From Megalobrama amblycephala (taxonomy: Eukaryota; Chordata; Actinopteri; Cypriniformes; Xenocyprididae), in contig NC_063063.1 of NCBI RefSeq assembly GCF_018812025.1, positions 5,250,442 to 5,314,441 of the forward strand: a stretch of 64,000 nucleotides of DNA. The letters run 5' to 3'. Positions 18,807 through 29,200 of this stretch are shown here, one piece after another; within the stretch, counting starts at the first letter, position 1, and every line of letters starts with the position of its first letter. The notes beneath the pieces are model-generated. The model made no database searches and was not told the DNA's origin. It was given only the letters and a program-made list of their open reading frames with translations. A program made the position numbers and the translations under genes.

Positions 18807-21479
18807 TTACAGTTTTTTTCAGTCACTAACAAGCATTTGTCCAAGCAGTTGTCACATTTTCAAAACTCTAAACACAATTAGCACAGACATCGGTCTATTG
18901 TGGCCATACCATTCACACAATTTCATGTCGTTTTCACACAATATGGAGTCATTGAACACATTACCACAATGCTTACATTTTCTTAACAGACAAGCTATAC
19001 CTCCCAACAAAATTATGGATTGTTTTTGTAGTATTTACGAATGTTAACACACAACATCCCACAATAGCAAAAACAATATTCCAAACCTTAGATACAGTAT
19101 AAAAATGATATCAGTTCAAAAACAATATATCTTAGCTGATAATAAACAAACAATTGATTAATTGACACACAGCTCATTTATGTTGTGTAAATTGGGCCAA
19201 CCACAGCTGATTCCAGTCTGGCTTAGACTCAATGGCAGGGGTTGAATTTTTTTCTATTATATTGACACTTATACAATAAAAGGAGGACTTTGAGGAGTGA
19301 TGTTTTTGGAAACAGAAACAGAAAAAGACAAACACTGTAATGTCTGGACGAGGAAGAGTAAGAGCAAGGGGCCCAGGGAGAAGAGCAGGCCCAGTGAGAG
19401 ATGCAGTGAGAGGTGCAGGAGCAGTGAGAGGAGCAGGGCCAAGGAGAGGGCAAGGTAGAGGTGTAAGAATGCGTGGTGGTGGCATTCCAAGGGCTGCAAG
19501 AACAGTAGTCAGTGATGAAATTCGTGCCACTATCATTGACCATGTAATCAACCATGGTCTTTCACTAAGAGAGGCTGGTGAAAGAGTGCAGCCAATTTGA
19601 GGCGGTCAACGGTTGCCTCCATTATACGCATCTTTCAACAAACCAACAGGTAAGTACTGCATTTTACATGGATTGTTTCTATTCTCACTTGACATGTCAA
19701 TAAGGTCATACAGTAATGCATATGTCGAATTTTTTGTCCCTCTAAAGAATGCAACGTCTTCCACCCTCTGGGGGAAGAGGAAAGCTCCTAAATAATGATC
19801 AAGAGCTTGCCATTGTAGAAATGGTTGTTGCAAATAATGCAATAAAACTGCATGAAATTCAAACTAGAATTGTAGAGGACCATGAGATATTTGACAATAT
19901 CGATAGCATCAGCCTCACAACGATTACGCGGACATTGTCCAAACACAGAGTGCGGATGAAGCAGCTCTATACTGTTCCCTTTGAGAGGAACAGTGAGAGA
20001 GTCAAGGAGCTACGACAACAATATGTCCAGGTATAGTGTATATTCAATTCAATGTCCAGTTCTATAAGCTTTGCACTTTGCAAGTAGGTAACCTATACAG
20101 TAATAGGTTACAGTACAGTATGGTATATAGTAATGACATGATTTACATAAACCATGTTTCAGAGAGTTATGGAATTGGAGGCCAACCAGGCCCCTCATGA
20201 ATTCATATACATAGATGAGGCAGGATTCAATCTGGCCAAAAGGCGTCGACGTGGACGAAATGTAATTGGAAAAAGGGCCACAGTTGATGTGCCAGGACAG
20301 AGAGGGGCAAACATTACCATGTGTGCAGCAATTGCAAATGCAGGATTACTCCTTCACAGATGTCAGGTTGGACCCTATAATACCGAGCGCCTCCTTGCCT
20401 TTCTCAATGATCTCCACCAGCGCCTGGTTCCAGAGCAGGATCAGGAGGGTGAAAACATGAGGACCTTTGTAATTACCTGGGACAATGTGGCTTTCCATCA
20501 TTCGCAAGCAATAACAACATGGTTTGAAGTCCACCCAAGACTGATATGTGTCATCCTTCCACCCTATTCACCTTTCCTCAACCCCGTTCTTTTCTGCATG
20601 GAGGTGGAAGGTTTATGACTATCAGCCACATGACCAGATGTCCCTCCTTGAAGCCATGGATGCTGGCTGCAGGGACATCACCGTTCATGATTGCCAAGGG
20701 TGGATCCGACATACCAAGCGGTTTTATCCCAGGTGCATCGCCTTGGATAATATCAGATGTGATGTTGATGAAAACATGTGGTCAAACCCTGAAGATCGCA
20801 GAGATTAGATACAGTAATGTTGTGATTTTTTTTTTTTTTTAGTTCCCCCCTTTTTATCTGGGCTTTTTGCTGTTGTTTTTTTGTTCAGAATGCTCTTATG
20901 TGTTTCATGGATATTTTGTTCACTGTAAGCAATACTGTAAAACCTTTTCTGTTCTATCATACCGTGTTTCTACTGTACCTTCTGCAGTAAACAGTAAAGG
21001 AAAAAAATGGCTTTTTACTGGAATGCTTTTGAATGTGAACATTACTGTACATTTGGACATACAGTACCTAACCAAGAAATTTAGTGTAAAACGGTGGATG
21101 TTTTGTATGCAAATACCTGTAAAACTGAAACCTAAAAGTCTATGCAGTTTTTGTAATGTCAACAATAGCCAGTATTTTGAAACCTGGTGTACTTTGATTG
21201 ACTGCATGTACCTTGTGAGGTGAAAACAAGTGTTATTCTTTGACAGAATAATTTAATTTTGAGTCAGATTTCCAGTGTTTTGGTAAAGTTAGTGTGTGCA
21301 GAGAAAGATGTGTTCTATTTTGAAATGAAGATTTAGTATATATTTAACAAAATGTGTTTTTGAGAAGAAAATTATCCATTTGGCCAATTGTGTTTTGTAG
21401 GTGTGAGTCTGTGTTAAGAGTTTAGAAACAGTATCTGATGTATGGTTTAGTGCTTGTTAGCGATTGAAAAAAACTGTAA
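18807..21479 (+). mobile_element. IS630/Tc1-type element B carrying transposase
   Basis: Left end ttacagtttttttcagtcac, right end gcgattgaaaaaaactgtaa, followed by TA at 21480-21481 as expected for this superfamily. Encloses the broken transposase gene at 19340-20808. Bases 18807-18970 form a long imperfect palindrome with 18640-18790 of element A. Confidence 0.85.
19340..20808 (+). pseudogene. IS630/Tc1-family transposase, three exons, inactivated
   Basis: Cut-and-paste DDE transposase. Exons 19340-19649, 19748-20030 and 20163-20808 with GTAAGT and GTATAG donors and AG acceptors. Exon 1: Arg/Gly-rich basic head, then a helix-turn-helix region (IIDHVINHGLSLREAGERVQ). Exon 2: a second DNA-binding region (ELAIVEMVVANNAIKLHEIQ). 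Exon 3: first catalytic Asp in EFIYIDEAGFN, second in FVITWDNVAFHHS, then PPYSPFLNP. Breaks: one base appears lost near 19594, so a stop follows at 19598; and about eight bases are missing near 20586-20590, right after FLNP, removing the codons where the third catalytic Glu should be. The family reading resumes as FFSAWRWKVYDYQ and ends with TAG at 20806. Both breaks are inferred from frame continuity and family knowledge. Confidence 0.85.
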
Positions 21480-21481
21480 TA

Positions 21482-22005
21482 GCTAGTTTGTTTAGAAACC
21501 AAATAATAAATATTTAACCATGCTATTAAACAGTGACCTATTCCATAAGCATAAAACTCTGGTAATTCCTCAGTAATCGGACTTTTCTTGCTGATACAAC
21601 ACAGATAAAACGACTGCTGATCAGATACTTTTAAAGTTATTATATTGCTGTTAATGCCCTGTCATTATGAGCTGTGCATTTTAATGATGCCTCTGATAGG
21701 AACTTCTATTGCTATTATGAACTGAGGTCTAATAGATTACCCACCATAATTTGCCCCTGTGATTGATACTTCATGAGCAAAGTCTGTGTGCAACTGGGGT
21801 TATATGATAATTGGTTATCATTATCGCTTATCTGCATGCCAGTTACGTGCATCACGTTTTTTACCACAAGGGCAAATATTGTCATTTTCTATTATGCATG
21901 CAAAGCACTTTCATGCTGTATAAAGAGCATATCAGCCTCCTGTCTGCATATTAACTATATACAAAATTATATATATTTCTAATATGTTACAATTATGCTA
22001 AAACA
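21482..22005. other. Intergenic, nothing recognised
   Basis: AT-rich unique-looking sequence between element B and the TTAA element at 22006. No supportable features. Confidence 0.45.
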
Positions 22006-22688
22006 TTAAAGGTCCCGTTTTTCGTGGTTTTTTTGAAGCTTTAATTGTGTTTATAGTGTGCAATATAACGTGTTCATGTTTCGCGTGTAAAAAAACACAG
22101 TATTTTTCACATAATTTACTTATCTGTATACCGCTGTTTCCACTGTCATAAAAACGGGCTGATGACTTCCTTGTTCTATGAAGTCCCTCCTTCAGAAATA
22201 CGTAAAGAGTTCTGATTGTGCCAGCGGTTCCTGTGTTGTGATTCGACAGCAGTTTAGCGCACCGTGCCCGGAAAGGTCACGCCTCTTACCATAACGTGGA
22301 GATGCACGCGCTCAGTGTTATTGTAAACATGTCTTTAATTTTACCCTATCAATTTGAGCCGGAATCAGACCCGGTGATTGGACTGCGGGATGAAAATAAC
22401 AGCGTTTCGACGACATGGCGACAAACACACTCTACAAACGCAACTCTTGTGTATTCCTGTGGGCGGAGGTTAGTCAAAAAACTGTTTTAGTGACGTCATT
22501 AAAGAAGGAAGTAGAGGGATGTAGTCCAAACTGGCCGATCGATGTAGGCGACTTCTGTTAAATAAAATATCTCGCTTGGCATTGAACTTTGAGCTTTAAA
22601 ATTTTACAGATTTTATTTATACTCTAACAACAACATTACACACTAACTAAAGTTTGAAACATGGGATCACGAAGAACGGGACCTTTAA
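22006..22688. mobile_element. TTAA-flanked non-autonomous element (683 bp)
   Basis: Starts ttaaaggtcccgtt and ends aacgggacctttaa: short inverted ends with TTAA at each edge. Contains a 64-codon reading at 22296-22490 with the peptide LPYQFEPESD, resembling the N-terminal motif of an expanded family of teleost proteins that I recall only by this motif. No transposase. Confidence 0.8.
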
Positions 22689-24130
22689 GGCTGAAACAGT
22701 TCATGCTGCTCCCATGCCGACAGCATTGAAGAGCTTTGTGACTAATGTTGTTTCTTCCAGGAGAGGGAAAATCTTTTCCACAGGAAGACTGTCCAATATA
22801 TAGAGTTATTGGGAGAGTTCAATGAAAAAAAGAAATCCATCCTGAAACAATATTGCCTTTGTTTGGGGAAAGGCCCTTCAAGGGTGCTGAAAAATGATCC
22901 GTCTGACCTTTAAATGTAATTACTTTTGGTCCTTTTTGGTCCAGTTTTGATCTTTCTTCAGTGATAGACATTAAAAAAATGGCCATGAATTCTAAAACCA
23001 TTTTTTTTTACAAGCAACATATAATCGTAAATATTTCATCTTATATTAAATTAAATATTGGAGGCTCTTAAACGTTTCTTGTTCTCTTGCTGTTCAGGAT
23101 AGTCACTAGTGAAGAGGGTTGTGTGTTTTCGTGGTGCCATCAGTCAGTCACTGTCATCATTGTGTAATTTTCCAGTTGATTAGTCACATGGCATTTACAG
23201 CTCAGGTGATTGGCTCAAAAAGGTTTCAAATCACATACTTTCATTGGGTCCTCCTCTCCCAGCCGAGCATATGCAATTGTGATGAATGGGAATGCTAATG
23301 GTTAGTTCTCTCTAGATATTAGGCCTCCCTAAAAATTGGTCACAACCTGTTCTGATATGGTGATATCAGCCTTTAAAAGGGAGAAGAAAACATTTCCCAT
23401 ATCTTTTGCTGTTGACGTCAAAGGCGTCGACCAAACAAGGGTATTTTGGAAAAAAATCATCTGTCATTTGGTTATATGGCTAATACTAATACAATATTCT
23501 TTCAAAGAACACTCTTTCAGAGTTATCTGGTATTTTATAATGTTCTCAAAACATTAGCACAAAAAATGTATTTCGTTCATAGAATGTTTTTTCCTGAAAT
23601 GTTTTAGATGGTTGTTCATCTAAAGTTTTTTAAATAATATATTTGGTACTTTTGAATGTTCTCTTAACATTTGAATAACCAAGAAAAAATTTTGTTTTAA
23701 AGTAGACTTTCTATGCAAAATAAATTTTTTTATGGCATTTGAACATAAATGTGTCTGCAGTGTGCACAACCACCCTATAACGGTGAAAATTCACCCATGC
23801 CTTTTTTTATATTCCCCATAAATTAAAATGAGTCGATCGCGTTTTCTATACATTGTGACGTCACAGTGTAACAGGCCCCGCCCACGACTGCTGACGGAAT
23901 CTACCCTTTTAGCTTAGCTTCTCCCCTGAGTGAGCTGTACACAGTCTGCCATGTTTATCTCAACATTCCAATCAGCCAATCAGATTTGAGGGACAAGTTT
24001 AGAGTTTATGTCAAGTTTAGGCTTACAACCAGGGTTAGGTGCTTCTACATCAGTGTTATTCACCTAACATTTCCCTCTGATTTTAGGGATAAGTTATGGT
24101 TAGCGTTAGGTTTTAGGGTTAGGGATATGT
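22689..24130. other. Intergenic with repeat fragments
   Basis: Mostly unrecognised AT-rich DNA. Bases about 23760-23950 (containing tgacgtcacagtgtaacagg) look like a fragment of a dispersed element. Bases 24085-24125 carry ttaggg-type units too few to be a telomeric array. Confidence 0.4.
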
Positions 24131-25121
24131 TTAAAGGTGCCATCGAATGAAAAATTGAATTTACCTCGGCACAGTTGAATAACAAGAGTTCAGTACATGG
24201 AAATGACATACAGTGAGTCTCAAACTCCATTGTTTCCTCCTTCTTATATAAATCTCATTTGTTTAAAAGACCTCCGAAGAACAGGCGAATCTCAACATAA
24301 CACAGACTGTTACGTAACAGTCGGGATCATTAATATGTACGCCCCCAATATTTGCATATGCCAGCCCACGTTTCCAACATTATAAAAGGCATTAGACAAG
24401 GGCAGCCAGTATTAACGTCTGGATGTGCACAACCAAATCATCAGACTAGGTAAGCAAGCAAGAACAATAGCGAAAAATGGCAGATGGAGCAATAATAACT
24501 GTCATGATCCATGATATCATGATATTTTTAGTGATATTTGTAAATTGTCTTTCTAAAGGTTTCGTTAGCATGTTGCTAATGTACTGTTAAATGTGGTTAA
24601 AGTTACCATCGTTTATTACTGTATTCACGGAGACAAGAGCCGTCGTTATTTTCATTTTTAAACACTTGCAGTCTGTATAATTCATAAACACAACTTCATT
24701 CTTTATAAATCTCTCCAACAGTGTAGCATTAGCCCGTTAGCCACGGAGCATATAGCCTCAAACTCATTCAGAATCAAATGTAAACATCCAAATAAATACT
24801 ATACTCACAGGAATCGATGCATGCATGCAGCATGAATGACGAACGCTTTGTAAAGATCAATTTTGAGGGTTATATTAGCTGTGTGAACTTTGTTTAAATG
24901 CTGTTTAAGGCAGTCGAGAGCTCGTGGGCGGGGGGAGCGCCAGAATTAAAGGGACCACGCGCTAAATCGGTGCATATGTAATTATGGCTGAAAACAGGCA
25001 ATTAAAAAATTAATTAAAAAAAATCTATGGGGTATTTTGAGCTGAAACTTCACAGACACATTCAGGGGACACCGTAGACTTATATTACATCTTGTTAAAA
25101 CTAGTTCTAGGGCACCTTTAA
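24131..25121. mobile_element. TTAA-flanked element, copy 1 (about 990 bp)
   Basis: Starts ttaaaggtgccatcgaat and ends ttctagggcacctttaa. A second copy in the same orientation is at 46048-47015, similar along its whole length, including a shared 62-68 codon frame beginning [17 protein letters not shown]. No transposase, so non-autonomous; the TTAA edges fit piggyBac-type or other TTAA-specific transposition. Confidence 0.88.
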
Positions 25122-25820
25122 TGTTGTTTCAGGATCAACAAAATATGTTGATCCAGGACCGTCTTACTTTGCAAAATCAGACCATTGCGCTTGCGTCTTG
25201 CATCTTTACAGCGTCTCACTCTGGAAACTGTGTTATAAAAACACAGCGCTCAAGTTAAAAGAAGTTTAACTTGCGTTTAAAAAACGCATCTCAACACCTT
25301 TTATTTTCCACTGCCTGCGCCTTTGTGTCAAAACGAGAGACGCAGGAAGTGGAAAAGGCAAGGTGTCAATTGTGAATGGCCCCAAATGGGAGAAAAAAAG
25401 CAAGGTCTGTCTAGCGCGTGTTTACAAAATAATGGAAAAGTAGAGCAGTGGAATGCAAAACCGCAATCTGTGGAAACTGCCCCATACTGTTTTTCCTGTT
25501 TTGTTGTTGCTAGAGCATCCAGGGCACGAGCTGTACAATGCTGCGTTCACACTATGTTGTAATTACTGTAATTTTGAGATGACAACAGGTGATCTATTCA
25601 GAGCTGTTCACGTCCTCGGAATGGGAATTTTGCGTTCTTATGGCAAAACTATCAACAAACTAAATGATTCTGCACCAGTCAGGTGGTACACGGTCACATG
25701 GTACAAGTAGGATCTCTTAGAAAATTCCCAGGTCTAGAAGTTGAAATTACAAGTTCTATAAGGATGTGGGTGCTTTTTACAAGTTGGAATCTTATACAGT
25801 AATTGCAACATGCTGTAAAC
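25122..25820. other. Intergenic, nothing recognised
   Basis: No coding region supported. Short open frames at 25323-25710 have no recognisable protein features. Confidence 0.4.
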
Positions 25821-26546
25821 CAGTGGTTCTCAACCTTTTTTACTCCAAGCCCCCCCCCCCATCCATGTTATTATTTTTTTTTAAACAAAATAAATTCAAG
25901 ATAGATTTACTTACTCTGCTCATGTTATACAGTAACTTAAACAAATACACACAAGTCAACCTGCCATACCAAACAAGACCACAGGAAAATGCCAACATTT
26001 AGCTGCTATACAGATCCATTCAAAATACAAATGAAAAATAAAAACATTTTGAATGTGTGGAAACTCAGCCATCTGAAGGTGGGTTGGTGTCATTAGTGAA
26101 CAGTTCCTCTGTCAGAACAAGGAATTGTGTTTATTGGAGCATCTGATGCCCATGTGTACATAAGTACAAAAGTCTTCAAAACACGCTTCTTCAGTGAGCA
26201 TCCATTATAAAACACTCACAGTACATTCATTTTGACAACTACGAGAATATAGTGAACTATGTTCATGCAGAAATACGATGTTATAGCGATCAGTGAGCCG
26301 AGAGCACGCATACACGGTTTGTTTGTTACAATCGTCATCCATCAAAACTGTATTAGCGACACTGGTTTTCTTTATCCAACTGAGAGAGTTTGCGTATTTT
26401 ATATGTTCATGAAGGGATTGGGTGTTTTGAGCCACCATTCAGTCTGTAATGTATTAGTAATAAAATGAATGAATTCTATTAATATATTTAAATTAATTTT
26501 AAGTTATCTCACAGCCCCCCGGAGGCCCCCCGGTTGCGAACCACTG
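25821..26546. mobile_element. hAT-type non-autonomous element (726 bp)
   Basis: The left end cagtggttctcaacc and right end ggttgcgaaccactg are inverted and are the classic hAT terminal sequence. The eight bases on each side (ctgtaaac and gcataaac) agree at five positions, a decayed target duplication at best. C-run at 25848-25860 and C-rich sequence at the right end. Confidence 0.8.
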
Positions 26547-27552
26547 GCATAAACACACTTAAAGCACAGCCCCCTTCTGGATAGGGGGCGGGGAGCAGCA
26601 GCTCATTTGCATTTAAAGATACACACAGGAAAACACTGTGTTTTTGCTTCCACCCAAAAAAGGCCATTTTGGGCATGGTATAATACATGAACTGTGGTAT
26701 TCTGAGCTGAAACCTCACATATTCTGGGGACACTTGAGACTTATATTATGTGTTGTAAAAAGGGACATAATATGCCCCCTTTAAATGTTCAGAGATGTTT
26801 TTATATCTTCATGGGATCATTAGCAAAACATTCTTAGAACATTTTTTTTTTTACATGGGTGTTATGTTAGTGGGATTGCTATACAACTGAAACTAGATGA
26901 GAACCGGTCTTATAAATAGGTTTGTAGTTACATGTTGATTGATGCAAATGAGAAACAGGGTTGCACATTAAAGACATATCATTGCAATCCCTCCTACTGG
27001 CTTAATATACATTTGGTGGATATACTGAATCACATTTCTCGTAATGTCAGTGAGAACCCTGCTGTTTTACGAGTTTAACATACTAGAAAACATTGGTGCA
27101 CAGAGCCAACAATTGCTCTGAGATGACTTCATTTAACAGGAATATGTACAGCGTGACTTTGTGCCAGCCCCAGGGTTTCCAAAAACACTCTGGGAAGAAG
27201 AAATGAGCATTTATGTTTTCACTCAAGAGAGCTGCACGGGAGTCTGAACAAGCTGTTACTGAAATTTCTATATGGCTAGTTCACTAAAATCAACGTAATA
27301 CATCCTAAACAAACCTCAGCCTTCCCTTTATATCTGGATTCACATGGATATACACATTCCTGATTGTTAGTAATTATTTACATAACCAGGAGACTCCCAT
27401 GCAAGAGAAAAATCATATCTTGTTCTCTACATTGTTTGTCTAGACAATAACAAGATTAAATGGAGAGCAGTCGGAGAGTTTTGATAGTGTATGTATCCGT
27501 TGCTTCTCAAACTTTTTTTGCTTAAAAACCCTAATCTCACATGTAGCTACGG
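26547..27552. other. Intergenic with a transposon end fragment
   Basis: Bases about 26560-26786 end with gggacataatatgccccctttaa and contain gagctgaaacctcaca, which resembles the right part of the 24131 element. It is a separate, partial relative. The remainder is unrecognised. Confidence 0.5.
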
Positions 27553-27932
27553 AAACTTGTTTCCTCCACGGAAATAATAAATAAAAAAGTAATTGTGACT
27601 TTTTATCTCACAATACATTTTTTTCCCCTCTCAATTGCCAGTTTATATCTTGCAATTTTGACTCTGTTTCTCGCAATTTCAAGTTTATAACCGGCAATTC
27701 TGAATTTTTTCTCAGAATTGTGAGATATAAACTCGCAATTACGTACTCGCAATTAAAAAGGTAATTGTGACTTTTTATCTCACAATTCTGACTTTTTCTT
27801 GCTATTGCTATTGTTTATAACTCATAATTCTGACTATTTTCTCAGTATTATTGTGAGAAAGAAAGTTAGAATTGTAAAATAAAAAGCCGCAATTACCGTT
27901 TTATTTTTTATTCTGTGGTGGAGACAAGCTTC
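27553..27932. repeat. Foldback repeat of gtgactttttatctcaca units
   Basis: The ends (acttgtttcctccacgga and tgtggtggagacaagct) are inverted. Inside are direct and inverted copies of a unit built on aattgtgactttttatctca. Same family as 17886-18125. Confidence 0.75.
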
Positions 27933-29034
27933 TATGTATCTACACATCCATCTTTTCTCAAAAGATTTGCCAAGATCCCAAAATCTGCATCAATTTAGAG
28001 ATTTGACTGTATGACAACAATTGTCTCATTTCTGTCTAGTTTTAATGTATCCTAATCAATCTGAGGAAGTAAACACTTAACTGAGATCACTAAGTCTCCC
28101 GAGTAATGAAAAAGAACTTTGAGCGATAAAATCGCCTGGGCTGTGCCAGTAAGAACTAAAGAGCATCAAGGGAGACCTTTGAAGAAGACAGTGAAACACA
28201 AACTGAAGAAATCAAGCCAGAGATGTTCTTCACGTTGGAGCAGGTTTTTATAAAGCCGATCAGATGAACCCTGCGTGGGTTTTCCCCGGCTCAGTCAAAG
28301 CTAGCTCTTCCCTTATCTCTGCAGATTAGATGTTGTGAGCAATCACAGCTCTGACACACTCCACAGAGTTCCATTACAGCAGCAGAATTGAATTACCAGC
28401 AGAAGACAATGTGAGCTGGAGACTGAGCTGTGGATGTGTTTGTGGACAGGGCTTCTGTGTAAAGTTCATTGATTTCACATGCTCATGTACCTGCAACTTT
28501 AGCTTTATTTCAAAGTCAGCCAAATGATAAACAGATTTATTGCATAAAATAAGGATATGGAGTTAAAGTCAACATGAAATGCAGTTTGCAACCCATTTTA
28601 CTTCCTCAAAGGGATAGTTCACCCAAAAAGTCCAAATACTGCCATGTTGTTCCAAACCCATTAGACGTTTGATCATCTTCAGAAACACTCACAATTTTGG
28701 TCTGTCCATTGAAAGTGCACACAACCAAGACTTTCAATCATCAAAAAGTGGACTTTCAAGCGATGGACAAAAAATATGAGAAAAAAATCTTAATTTTTGT
28801 TCCAACGATGAACAAAAGTCAATTTTTAAAGTGAACTAATAAGATGTATTTCTGAGTGAAACAGGATATTCAACAAGAAAAAACTACTTGATGTTATCTA
28901 TCAGGAAAAAAACTTTAAAATTTAACTATTCATTTTATTTCTAATTTATCATCCATTTTATAATAGTTTTATTTTGCTATGATTAATTATGGTATTAATA
29001 TCTTTGTAAGACTGTCGACTTTATAGAACAGTGG
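27933..29034. other. Non-repetitive intergenic DNA
   Basis: Bases 27960-28500 look unique and more complex in composition than the surrounding repeats, with no open frame. Around 28611-28700 is a fragment of the gggatagttcaccc foldback family. Confidence 0.4.
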
Positions 29035-29084
29035 CAAGGAATACTAACATTACCGAGCTCCGAGAGCCCCCAAGTGGTCGGGAG

Positions 29085-29200
29085 CATTTCCGTTGTGTTG
29101 TGGCTCGATTTCATTGTGTTGTGGCTCGATTCTGTTGTGTTGTGGCTTTATTTCGTTGTGTTGTGAACTTATGTTTGCTTTTTGAGTTTCGTTGTGTTGT
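29085..29200. repeat. Short tandem repeat, about 21-bp unit
   Basis: Roughly five copies of a unit like cgttgtgttgtggctcgattt, the later ones diverging. The resulting frame (29031-29321) encodes repeated FRCVVA-type peptides, an effect of the repeat. Confidence 0.8.

Noticed and set aside
24085..24130. Interstitial telomeric repeat (also around 61060 and 62740)
   Set aside because: Only a few imperfect ttaggg-like units; too short and irregular for a telomere-derived array.
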